DNA from: Clostridia bacterium
GTDB lineage: Bacteria > Bacillota > Clostridia > Oscillospirales > Acutalibacteraceae
Length of the DNA stretch: 49,070 bases
Direction of reading: 5' to 3'
Assembly (NCBI GenBank): GCA_017516965.1
Contig: JAFXAP010000006.1
Span: 1-49,070, forward strand
Positions 41,617 to 49,070 of the stretch are shown piece after piece. Position numbers and translations under genes: made by a program. Within the stretch, counting starts at the first letter, position 1; the number at the start of each line of letters is the position of its first letter. The notes beneath the pieces were generated by a model. It ran no database searches. It worked only from the letters and a program-made list of their open reading frames with translations, and was not told the DNA's origin.

Positions 41617-42779
41617 TGGCGAAATCAAATTATGATAAAATACGCGAGAAACTTGATGCAGATACAAAAAAGGTAAAATCATTAAAACTTTCTGATTATG
41701 AAAAATCAGCAAAAAAGAGTATTACATCAGAAAAGAATGCGGAGCAAAAAAGCATAAATGATGGATATAATTCTACAAAGAAAAATACAAAGGCGGTTTA
41801 CAATAAGAATATATCTGATACAAAAATTGCATATGAAAGCGGATATCAGAAAAACGCGGTTCAGAAACTTATAAATGAAAAGAAAATCGCCGAAACGAAT
41901 GCGAGTTTAGGTCTTACCGATTCGGGTCTTAACCGTACACAACAGACGGCGGCGCAATTGAGTTATGCTAATCAAAAGGGCGCTTTAGACATAGAACGCC
42001 AAAAGGCTATAGATAATTTAACGCTGGGTTTATCGGCTGCTTTATCGGATATTGAAAATAATAGAAATAATGATATTTTGGCTTCAAATCAAAAGTGGAA
42101 CGATAAAGCACGCTCTATAGCTCAAACTAATTATAACAATGATTTGGCAGCGTATAATAATAGAATAGCATCGGCGTACGAGCAACTAGGAGAAATAGAT
42201 AAGTTAAAAATTGTAGCAGATTCACAAAGTAATGCTGGTGCGAAAACCGGGAGCAAGACAGATACGAAATCACAAAGTAATGCGAATACTATCACACAAA
42301 GTAATGCTAATGTGAAGCCTAAAAATAATACCAATGCTAAGCCACAAAATAATGTGGTTTCGCCCCAAACAAACAACAGTAATAGAAAGTACATAATACA
42401 AACCTCGGGTGGTTTGTTGTCGCGCGACTATTACGGAACACTTAAAGATAATAATGTAGATGTAATTGATAATGGCAACGGAACATTTACGTATGTAGAT
42501 AATAACTCCGGAAATAAAACTACACTTATGAGTGGGATTAATCCTTATACAGGAACAAAAAATAAAGATGTGAATTACGGTGCTTTTTCAAATGGTTATC
42601 AGCCTAATAATATTGATGGTGTGAAATTAAAAAAGGTTGATGATGTGGAAATATCAGTTAAAGGATGTCCACAGAGTGTTTTTTATGCTAATGGTGTTTA
42701 TTACGTCTGGGATGGCGAAAACAACGAGTATCATATGTTGAGTAGAATACAAGTATATAAATTAGGTCTAAGCAGCTAG
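41616..42779 (+). CDS. coiled-coil, Asn/Lys-rich virion protein (ejection-protein-like)
   Basis: This 387-residue protein has an N-terminal helical charged region (about 1-200) including SLGLTDSGLNRTQQTAAQLS, repeated SQSNA/TQSNA/KNNTN/PQNN low-complexity units at about 200-250, and a C-terminal beta domain with YGTLKDNNVDVIDNGNGTFT and GCPQSVFYANGVYYVWDGEN. It stands between the hub-like protein and the giant protein, where short-tailed phages encode internal virion proteins that are ejected with DNA. The function is inferred from position and composition. Confidence 0.6.
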   Translation: MAKSNYDKIREKLDADTKKVKSLKLSDYEKSAKKSITSEKNAEQKSINDGYNSTKKNTKAVYNKNISDTKIAYESGYQKNAVQKLINEKKIAETNASLGLTDSGLNRTQQTAAQLSYANQKGALDIERQKAIDNLTLGLSAALSDIENNRNNDILASNQKWNDKARSIAQTNYNNDLAAYNNRIASAYEQLGEIDKLKIVADSQSNAGAKTGSKTDTKSQSNANTITQSNANVKPKNNTNAKPQNNVVSPQTNNSNRKYIIQTSGGLLSRDYYGTLKDNNVDVIDNGNGTFTYVDNNSGNKTTLMSGINPYTGTKNKDVNYGAFSNGYQPNNIDGVKLKKVDDVEISVKGCPQSVFYANGVYYVWDGENNEYHMLSRIQVYKLGLSS

Positions 42780-42803
42780 TTTAATGTTAAGTGAGGTGTT
42801 TTT

Positions 42804-45800
42804 GTGTTTGAGTATGAAATTATAAAAAAAAGAAACGGCGCAGATGAAAACAAAAAAACAAACTTTTCTTTTGAAATTACAAAAGGGAAAAATCAAAACA
42901 CTAATAAGAGTAATGAAACTGACTTTTCGTTTGAAATTACAAAAAAAAGGGCTAAGGCGGTTCAGGATGATAATCAGTCGGTTGATTATAGTAATTTTAC
43001 ATCGTTTTTTGAAATGGAGAATGGTAAGCTGCCAACTTTTGATACCGTTGTGCGTAGAATGGGATATGAAAATGTTGGTGACTATGAGGAATATAGTAAG
43101 AAGAATCCCGAACTGTTTGAGGCTATGGGAGGAGTTAAATATGATCCTGTAAATGCGCCTGTAAAAACTCCCAGTGTAAGTAAAGTGGCGGCTAATAATG
43201 TTGTTAAACGTTTTAAAAATACCGATGTTAAGGCTGTGGGGGAAATTTTTAAAACGCTTGCTATTGGTGAGTGGCAGGATGCTGATACTATGAAAGGGTA
43301 TACAGAAAAAGTAAATCAATATGTAAATGATTTTGTAGCGCTTGATAGTATGGGATATTTTAATTATTTGCCTACAGAAGAGAGAAAAGGGTATGTTGAA
43401 GAACTAAGAAGTATTAAAAAATATGCAAATAATTTAAAAGAAGTTTTTTCGGGGTATGATGATTCGGATAGTTATAAGGATGCAGTAATACAGGCAAAAA
43501 ATCAGGCGATAATGTATGAAAAAATGGAAAATGAAGATCTTGATGTATTACGAAAACAAATAAATGAGTGGAAAAATCAATATAGAGCCGCAAAGAAAGA
43601 ATACGACGAGTGGGATGTGCCTATTGTTGGAACACTTGATAAATACACTACGGAAAGAACGGGTGTTATAACTTACTATAATAATCGCGAAGCACAAAGA
43701 CTTGCTGAAATAGCAAGAGATAAAACCATTAAGCAAAAGTATGGCTATTCTCCTGATGAATTCAAGGATATGATTGTTGAGAAAGAGGCATACTATAATA
43801 AAGCAAAATATATCCAAGATGGTATTAAAATTAAAAATGATGCAAGAAATGATGGAAATTATGATAAATGGTCGCAAGAAGGTGCAACATTTTCTCCTAA
43901 TGACTTTGGCAAGATAACCATTGATGTAACAGAAAGAATAGGGCATATATCATCTTCTTCCATAGATAAATATCGTGCGGCAGCAATAGCTTTAAGTGAT
44001 TGGCAAAGCGGTGAAACAACAAAGTTTTCAAACAGTGTGACAAATGGAGAAAGTTTAACCTCTAAATATAGACTAATGAACAAAGATGAGTTTAAAGATT
44101 TTGCATATTGGCGAAAATATGACAAAGAAAATGGAACTAAATTTGCATATGACTATATTGATTCTGTTGAAGAAACCCTTAATATTCGTGAAGGACAGGC
44201 TATTGGTGAGGAATACAAGGACAAACATGCTTTGTTAAAAATAATGTATGGTGTAGAGGCAGGTTTTGACCAATTTGCATCGGGTGTTAGTAATGCATTT
44301 AACTTTACCGATGAATATATTCCAACAACCTCTACACAGTATGCATCACAAATTATAAGAGATGATTTGTGGGATGCAGGTCCTAATTTGCCTGAATGGC
44401 TTGGAGGAACTTCATTAGGGCAAGCTGCGTTTGATTTTGTAACGACAACAACAAATATGGTACCATCATTGGCGGTGGGTGGTATGTCTGAACTTTTACT
44501 TCCGGGATCAGGTACATATGTAACTGCGGGACTTATGGGATTGTCGGCATCGGGTAATGCATACCAACAAATGCTTAATGAAGGATATAATAAAACGCAG
44601 TCTCGAACATATGCAACTCTTGTTGGGTTGTCTGAAGCATCATTGAGTGCGCTTTTAAGCGGTATGATTGGTGGTAAAGCAAGCGAAAAAGCCATCGAAA
44701 ATGTTATTAAGGGAATAGACAAAGGCTTTTTGAGGTTTGCAGTTAGATGGGGTATGAGTGCTGCATCGGAAATTCCCGAAGAATCATTGCAAACACTTAT
44801 TGAGCCAATTTTACAAAACATAGCATTAGGTTATGAGAAAAATAAACTCGAAGATACTGATTGGAGTCAGGTTGCTTATGATGGTTTGCTTGGTGGTATA
44901 TCAGGTTTAGGCCTTGGTGGTGTAACATCTGCAGTAAGCACGGGTGTAGAGCAACACACTTGGAACAAGGCAGGTAAAAATGTTAGAGCCAATGAGACAA
45001 TTCAAAATGTTCTTGACATTGCACAATTATCACCACAAGAGTCTGATGCATATGCGACATATACAAGGTATGCAAACAATGGCATTAATGCCGAGAACAT
45101 TACCGACACACAAATTGGTAGACTATATGACGAGTTAAACACCTATGCCAAAGGTGTGTTGAACAACAAGAGGTCGCCAGTAGATGCAAAAGCGAATGCT
45201 ACAAAAGTTTTAAGTGAACTTTCCAAAGCTGATGAAAAAAGCACGGTTGACAAGGATACTATCGCAAAGTTTGAAAGAAGTGTAGCATATGAAGGTGCTT
45301 TGCACGAAAGTGTTGATGCCTTAATAGAAAGTGGGCTTGAGAGCGGCGAAAACACCAAGAGCCACAAACTTGCCATTGAACTACAAAACAAGATTCGTAA
45401 TGGCAAGGAAGTCACCACACAAGAAATAGTTAAATTGCAGGAAGCCAACGAGAAGGCATTTGTCGATGAGGCGCAAATTGAATTAAAAAACCGAGCGCAA
45501 CATTATGAAAAAAATCAAGCAGAACTTTTTGTAAATATCTATGATAAAAATGTCAACGGAGATATAGAGGCTTATCAAAACTCGTTTAACCTTGTTTCAG
45601 AACTTGTAGAAAACAGTTTTTCTCTAGATTATATTTTGGAGCGCAGGGGTGCGCTTACCACAGAACAGGTGAAATCAATATACAATGAAAAAGTTTTAAA
45701 TAGTAAGATTGCCTTTGCTAAAGAACTTGAATCTTTGAGGGCAGAACATAAGAGCGCATCATTTGTAAGTGGTTCGGTTGATATGTCGGTTATAGATTTT

Positions 45801-48800
45801 GGGAATTCGATAGAGGGTGAGGTTAGAACACCTAATGGTAATAAAATAAATTGGAATATGCTTGATACGAATCAACAAGCTGCTATAACCGGTGTGAGCA
45901 AATTTGCAAAAGATATGGGCATGGAAGTGGTTTGGATTTCTGATGGTATAGAGCGCGGAATAAACGGGGCATTTGAGGTCAATGGTAATAGAATGCTAAT
46001 TGACGTTTATGCAGGAAAAAATAAGGTTTTGAACTTAAATATGCGTGATGCCATTATTCCTACAGTATCTCACGAATTGGTGCATTGGGCAAAAGAGAAA
46101 TCGCCTAAAATATATCGCAAGCTTGATGCATTTGTATTTGAGAGCTTGGCAAGGGTAGGAATAGATGAAGAAACAGCGCTTGGCAAAAGAAGGCGCGAAA
46201 TGGAAAAGACTCACCCTGGAGTTGTCTACACCGATGCTGAAGTTAGAGAAGAGGTTATCGCCAGAGCATGTGAGGATATGCTGGCAAACACTGAAACATT
46301 TAGAGAGTGTTTGGGAACTATGACCGAAAGTGAAAAGAGAACACTTTTGGACAAAGTCAGAGAAATTATTAAAAACATTAAAGAATGGGTAGATACATTC
46401 TTAAAAGAACAAAAATCTGATTCTGCTGAAGCAAAGGCAACTCGTAAAGATATGACTCGCTTTCTTGAGCAGGTGGAAATATTTGAGGCAATGGTACTAG
46501 ATGCGACTTTAAACAATCAAGCATTGCATCAAAAAAGCAAAACAACAGAAAAAAACACCACCGAAAAGGGTGGTGTGAAGTATAGTTTAGTTGGTAGAAC
46601 GGTTGATGATATAGGGATTTATAAAACAAATTATCCTGAAGGTACCCCGAAGTCTATTAAACAAAATGATTTGATATCGCTTATCCAAAATATCTGGAGC
46701 AACAATCCAATAAATCTAAAAATTATTGAAGATGGGACTGTAAAAGAAATTAAAGCAAAGTTTAATCCTGAATTAAGTGGAAGGTCAGATTTATCTAAAA
46801 TTGTTTTTGGAAATCGAAAAGGGAATGGCTCTGAGAGAAGAATGACACTTGATTTGTCAAGTGATTTATATCAAATTGCAGCGGATTCAAGATATTTATA
46901 TAGTAAGGATGCAATACCAAAACCAAATAACCATGCCCATGATGGAGTGATAAAGTATCATTATTTTATTACAAATCTTGTCTATGAAGATAATGAAAAT
47001 AACTATACTTCATGTCATATGAATATTGATGTAAAACAAAATTCGGATGGTAATTGGTTTTATTCATTCGCGATAGAAAAAGGAAGTGTTCCGCAGACTT
47101 TACTTGCTGCGGTAACCGAAAACTCGGCAACACTCCCTATAAATAGTATATCACAAACTTCTAAAAAAAGTCAAGAAAAGTGGTCTGAGAGAAATACTAA
47201 TTTCTTTTCTCGTGCTCAGGAAAAGCACACCTCAACAAACCAGTTAGGTAGAGAAGCAGAAAAAAACACCACCGATAAGGGCGGTGTTAAGTTTATGGTA
47301 CGTGATAAGGTTCCTACTGGTTTTAACCCTGATGGCAAATCTTTGAGGGAACAATTAAAAGAGGCCTATAATACTGCAATTTCAAAAGAAAGAAGATACG
47401 TATATATAGGCGAGTTTACTAAGGAATTTATTGATAAACTAAAAAATCACATTAGTATAAAGAATTATCCTATAGTTATGAATTATAGAGATGCTTATAT
47501 TTCAATGCAAAGTAAAGAAAACGGAAAATATCAAGGTCAGGGTATTAACTATCATAATCTTGGTATAGAAGGCCTGGAATCCGCTTTATTGTCTTTTGAA
47601 AGTCCTGAATACGTAATACTCTCCAAGGCCAAAAATAGAATTGAATTGGTGCTTGAGGGTAGAGATTATAAAAACAGACAAATATTTTCAATAGTTGAGG
47701 TGAATACATCAGCCCAACACAGTAGAAAAAACTTGTCCGCTCATGTCGTTAATTCGGTTTATGGAAAAAGCAATTTAAATAATCTTCTTGTAAATGCCGA
47801 AAATGAACAACGAATTATCTATAACAAAAATGAAGAGCAACCGCAAGTTATGCCTCAAGTACAATACGAGAGGGATATTAACGATTACTCTTCTAAAAAC
47901 AGTATATCACAAGCTCCACAAAAAAATCAAGAAAAACCGTCTGATATAGATACTGACATCTTTTTTGGTATTAAGGAAAAGTATACCTCAATAAACCAGT
48001 TAGGTAGAGAAGCACAAAAAAACACCACCGATGAGGGTGGTGTTAAGTTTATGGTACGAGATAAGGTTCCTACTGATTTTAATTCTGATGAGTTACAAAA
48101 GACTATGTATGCGGATAGGGATATAATTGGTAAAAGTGGCACTAATTATGGAAAAGGTGTTTATCTTGACTCTGATAAACTTGCCAAGTTAGGTGAAGAA
48201 GAACGAATTGACGAGGTAAAAAAACATATAGAAAACCTTGGCGGTGTTCCATTTACTGCATTTGATAACGAGGGCAACGAAGTTAAAATAAAAATCGCTC
48301 CCAAAACAAAGTATATAAATGAAAATGGAAAACCTGCTCGCGCGAATAGGCATTTAACTAATTTTCTTGACAGTCAAGTAAAACAAAAGTCACTTATGTT
48401 AATTGACAAAGTTATATTGACAGCAAGATTTCAAGGTGAAGAAAATGCCGAACATCCACATGGTTGGTTAGATAATTATGGCAAAAATAAATGGGAAATT
48501 TGGACTACATATATTCAAGATGAAGAAAAAACCATTTGGGAGGCAAAATTAAAAATTGCCAATTCTACGAATGGTGAAAAAATCTTGTATGATGTTTATC
48601 CAATAGAAATGGTGGAGCAGGTCGGAACAATGACCACATCTACCACCAATGACAATATATCACAAGATGTTGATGAAAGTCAAGAAAAACTGTTTGATAG
48701 AGGTACTGATATCTTTTTTGGTATTAAGGAAAAGCAAATTCCAATAAACCGGTTAGGTAGAGATGCAGAAAAAAACACCACTGATGATAGAGTAGGTAGT

Positions 48801-49070
48801 GTAACACAAAACATTGTTGATATCAATGTAAACAGCAGTAAACAAATTAATGGAATTGATACAAATGAATTTATAAAAGGTTTGCGTGAGAAAGAAAATA
48901 AGTCTAAACAAGACGAGGGTTTACAATCGAGCGCAGATGGTTTTATTGACAATGCAAATGATACAAATTATAATGATAGCAGTATAGAAGAGGGTGAAAG
49001 ATCTAATGGTAAAAACACCGAGTTATTGGAAAGAGGAACAGTATCAGCCGTTAATAGAGGAGACGACCTA
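42804..49070 (+). CDS. giant polyvalent phage protein (at least 2089 residues, 3' end outside window)
   Basis: GTG start with GAGGTG upstream; the frame stays open to the last base. N-terminal part: duplicated FSFEITK (21-27, 41-47), then about 500 mostly helical residues. Residues about 549-715 are Gly-rich and hydrophobic, perhaps membrane-inserting. A zincin domain follows with HELVHWAKE (HExxH 1090-1094) and likely third ligand in REEVIARACEDML (Glu1149/1150). From about 1249, four linkers containing KNTT(D/E)xGGVK(F/Y) separate three domains. A (1263-1446) and C (1758-1950) look like BECR/LPD-type domains. B (1506-1698) resembles the MuF C-terminal domain, with YHNLGIEGLESALL and HVVNSVYG. 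This layout is that of polyvalent proteins injected with phage DNA. Domain names are my inference. Confidence 0.8.
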   Translation, partial: MFEYEIIKKRNGADENKKTNFSFEITKGKNQNTNKSNETDFSFEITKKRAKAVQDDNQSVDYSNFTSFFEMENGKLPTFDTVVRRMGYENVGDYEEYSKKNPELFEAMGGVKYDPVNAPVKTPSVSKVAANNVVKRFKNTDVKAVGEIFKTLAIGEWQDADTMKGYTEKVNQYVNDFVALDSMGYFNYLPTEERKGYVEELRSIKKYANNLKEVFSGYDDSDSYKDAVIQAKNQAIMYEKMENEDLDVLRKQINEWKNQYRAAKKEYDEWDVPIVGTLDKYTTERTGVITYYNNREAQRLAEIARDKTIKQKYGYSPDEFKDMIVEKEAYYNKAKYIQDGIKIKNDARNDGNYDKWSQEGATFSPNDFGKITIDVTERIGHISSSSIDKYRAAAIALSDWQSGETTKFSNSVTNGESLTSKYRLMNKDEFKDFAYWRKYDKENGTKFAYDYIDSVEETLNIREGQAIGEEYKDKHALLKIMYGVEAGFDQFASGVSNAFNFTDEYIPTTSTQYASQIIRDDLWDAGPNLPEWLGGTSLGQAAFDFVTTTTNMVPSLAVGGMSELLLPGSGTYVTAGLMGLSASGNAYQQMLNEGYNKTQSRTYATLVGLSEASLSALLSGMIGGKASEKAIENVIKGIDKGFLRFAVRWGMSAASEIPEESLQTLIEPILQNIALGYEKNKLEDTDWSQVAYDGLLGGISGLGLGGVTSAVSTGVEQHTWNKAGKNVRANETIQNVLDIAQLSPQESDAYATYTRYANNGINAENITDTQIGRLYDELNTYAKGVLNNKRSPVDAKANATKVLSELSKADEKSTVDKDTIAKFERSVAYEGALHESVDALIESGLESGENTKSHKLAIELQNKIRNGKEVTTQEIVKLQEANEKAFVDEAQIELKNRAQHYEKNQAELFVNIYDKNVNGDIEAYQNSFNLVSELVENSFSLDYILERRGALTTEQVKSIYNEKVLNSKIAFAKELESLRAEHKSASFVSGSVDMSVIDFGNSIEGEVRTPNGNKINWNMLDTNQQAAITGVSKFAKDMGMEVVWISDGIERGINGAFEVNGNRMLIDVYAGKNKVLNLNMRDAIIPTVSHELVHWAKEKSPKIYRKLDAFVFESLARVGIDEETALGKRRREMEKTHPGVVYTDAEVREEVIARACEDMLANTETFRECLGTMTESEKRTLLDKVREIIKNIKEWVDTFLKEQKSDSAEAKATRKDMTRFLEQVEIFEAMVLDATLNNQALHQKSKTTEKNTTEKGGVKYSLVGRTVDDIGIYKTNYPEGTPKSIKQNDLISLIQNIWSNNPINLKIIEDGTVKEIKAKFNPELSGRSDLSKIVFGNRKGNGSERRMTLDLSSDLYQIAADSRYLYSKDAIPKPNNHAHDGVIKYHYFITNLVYEDNENNYTSCHMNIDVKQNSDGNWFYSFAIEKGSVPQTLLAAVTENSATLPINSISQTSKKSQEKWSERNTNFFSRAQEKHTSTNQLGREAEKNTTDKGGVKFMVRDKVPTGFNPDGKSLREQLKEAYNTAISKERRYVYIGEFTKEFIDKLKNHISIKNYPIVMNYRDAYISMQSKENGKYQGQGINYHNLGIEGLESALLSFESPEYVILSKAKNRIELVLEGRDYKNRQIFSIVEVNTSAQHSRKNLSAHVVNSVYGKSNLNNLLVNAENEQRIIYNKNEEQPQVMPQVQYERDINDYSSKNSISQAPQKNQEKPSDIDTDIFFGIKEKYTSINQLGREAQKNTTDEGGVKFMVRDKVPTDFNSDELQKTMYADRDIIGKSGTNYGKGVYLDSDKLAKLGEEERIDEVKKHIENLGGVPFTAFDNEGNEVKIKIAPKTKYINENGKPARANRHLTNFLDSQVKQKSLMLIDKVILTARFQGEENAEHPHGWLDNYGKNKWEIWTTYIQDEEKTIWEAKLKIANSTNGEKILYDVYPIEMVEQVGTMTTSTTNDNISQDVDESQEKLFDRGTDIFFGIKEKQIPINRLGRDAEKNTTDDRVGSVTQNIVDINVNSSKQINGIDTNEFIKGLREKENKSKQDEGLQSSADGFIDNANDTNYNDSSIEEGERSNGKNTELLERGTVSAVNRGDDL
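46555..46576 (-). terminator. terminator-like hairpin inside linker 0 (reverse strand)
   Basis: ACACCACC pairs perfectly with GGTGGTGT around GAAAAG. The A run before it gives a T run on the minus strand, so it reads as an intrinsic terminator in the antisense direction while coding for EKNTTEKGGV on the plus strand. Confidence 0.55.
47142..47318 (+). repeat. linker repeat copy 1 in the giant phage gene
   Basis: It encodes NSISQ...SQEK...NQLGREAEKNTTDKGG, then VKFMVRDKVPT. The second half is close to identical in DNA to copy 2 (47898-48074). It contains the ACACCACC/GGCGGTGT hairpin at 47266-47287. Confidence 0.85.
47898..48074 (+). repeat. linker repeat copy 2 in the giant phage gene
   Basis: It encodes NSISQ...NQEK...FFGIKEKYTSINQLGREA, then KNTTDEGGVKFMVRDKVPT. 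It contains a perfect ACACCACC/GGTGGTGT hairpin at 48022-48043, preceded by an A run. Confidence 0.85.
48651..48788 (+). repeat. linker repeat copy 3 in the giant phage gene (3' part diverged)
   Basis: It encodes DNISQ...SQEK...FFGIKEKQIPINRLGRDA, then EKNTTDD. The GGVKFMVRDKVPT end is lost and the hairpin is degenerate, so this copy is the most decayed. Confidence 0.8.

Noticed and set aside
44153-44821. Long minus-strand open frame of 222 codons within the giant gene
   Set aside because: It is a shadow of the plus-strand coding frame, with no ribosome site and a Ser/Pro-rich composition typical of antisense frames.
47142-48788. Simple tandem duplication of one 756-bp unit
   Set aside because: Only the linkers repeat; the domains between them show no clear similarity to each other despite nearly equal length.
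42804-49070. Tape-measure protein
   Set aside because: The HExxH motif, the small C-terminal domains and a structural gene set resembling a short-tailed phage argue against a tape measure, though the N-terminal helical part could be mistaken for one.

Overview
The window looks like a chromosomal segment of a low-to-mid GC Gram-positive anaerobe of the class Clostridia, probably an Oscillospirales/Ruminococcaceae-type gut commensal. This rests on the Shine-Dalgarno-rich starts, the DUF951-prfA-Sua5-coaE cluster, a YtrA-like GntR/ABC operon, many glycan-degrading enzymes and the style of the intrinsic terminators. No 16S rRNA or other marker is present, so the taxonomy is an inference.

Layout of the chromosomal part (1-30.95 kb): the 3' part of malQ; a decayed fragment; a DUF4352-type lipoprotein; a foldback element; a minus-strand sugar/inositol-type operon (two Gfo/Idh/MocA dehydrogenases and a TIM-barrel isomerase) divergent from an AraC regulator; a minus-strand GntR-ABC-permease-membrane protein operon; a fluoride-type CLC antiporter gene preceded by an internally deleted SulP permease; an Sfp-type phosphopantetheinyl transferase; a 388-bp array of hairpins; a FliB-like protein; tRNA-Trp and a CAU tRNA; beta-mannosidase; an LMW tyrosine phosphatase facing a DegV protein; a tightly coupled run DUF951-prfA-Sua5-coaE-M18 aminopeptidase; a GH3 enzyme; an SGNH hydrolase; an XRE regulator divergent from a secreted CHAP-domain protein; uvrB; and uxaC.

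From about 30.99 kb to the right edge lies a prophage. It opens with a CI/LexA-like S24 repressor, divergent promoters and 19-bp operators with TGTATC/GATACA arms. Only four small early genes follow, the last an ArpU/DUF1492-like regulator. Then come a tandem-decamer presumed late promoter, terminase small and large subunits, a small membrane protein, a scaffold-like protein, the major capsid protein, portal, an adaptor, a propeller/hub-like protein and a coiled-coil protein. The last gene is a giant open reading frame of at least 2089 codons that runs off the window. The set is most like a short-tailed (podovirus-like) virion. No integrase, replication or lysis gene is visible on this side.

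The most interesting features are two. First, the giant phage protein looks like a polyvalent, probably co-injected, effector protein. It has a hydrophobic region, an HExxH zincin and three C-terminal effector-like cassettes of nearly equal length, separated by highly conserved linkers. The linker DNA also forms reverse-strand terminator-like hairpins. Second, the hairpin array at 12248-12635 is built from small stem-loops separated by four copies of AGTTATATT on the left and four copies of ATATCAC on the right. The array sits between the two arms of what looks like a split intrinsic terminator.
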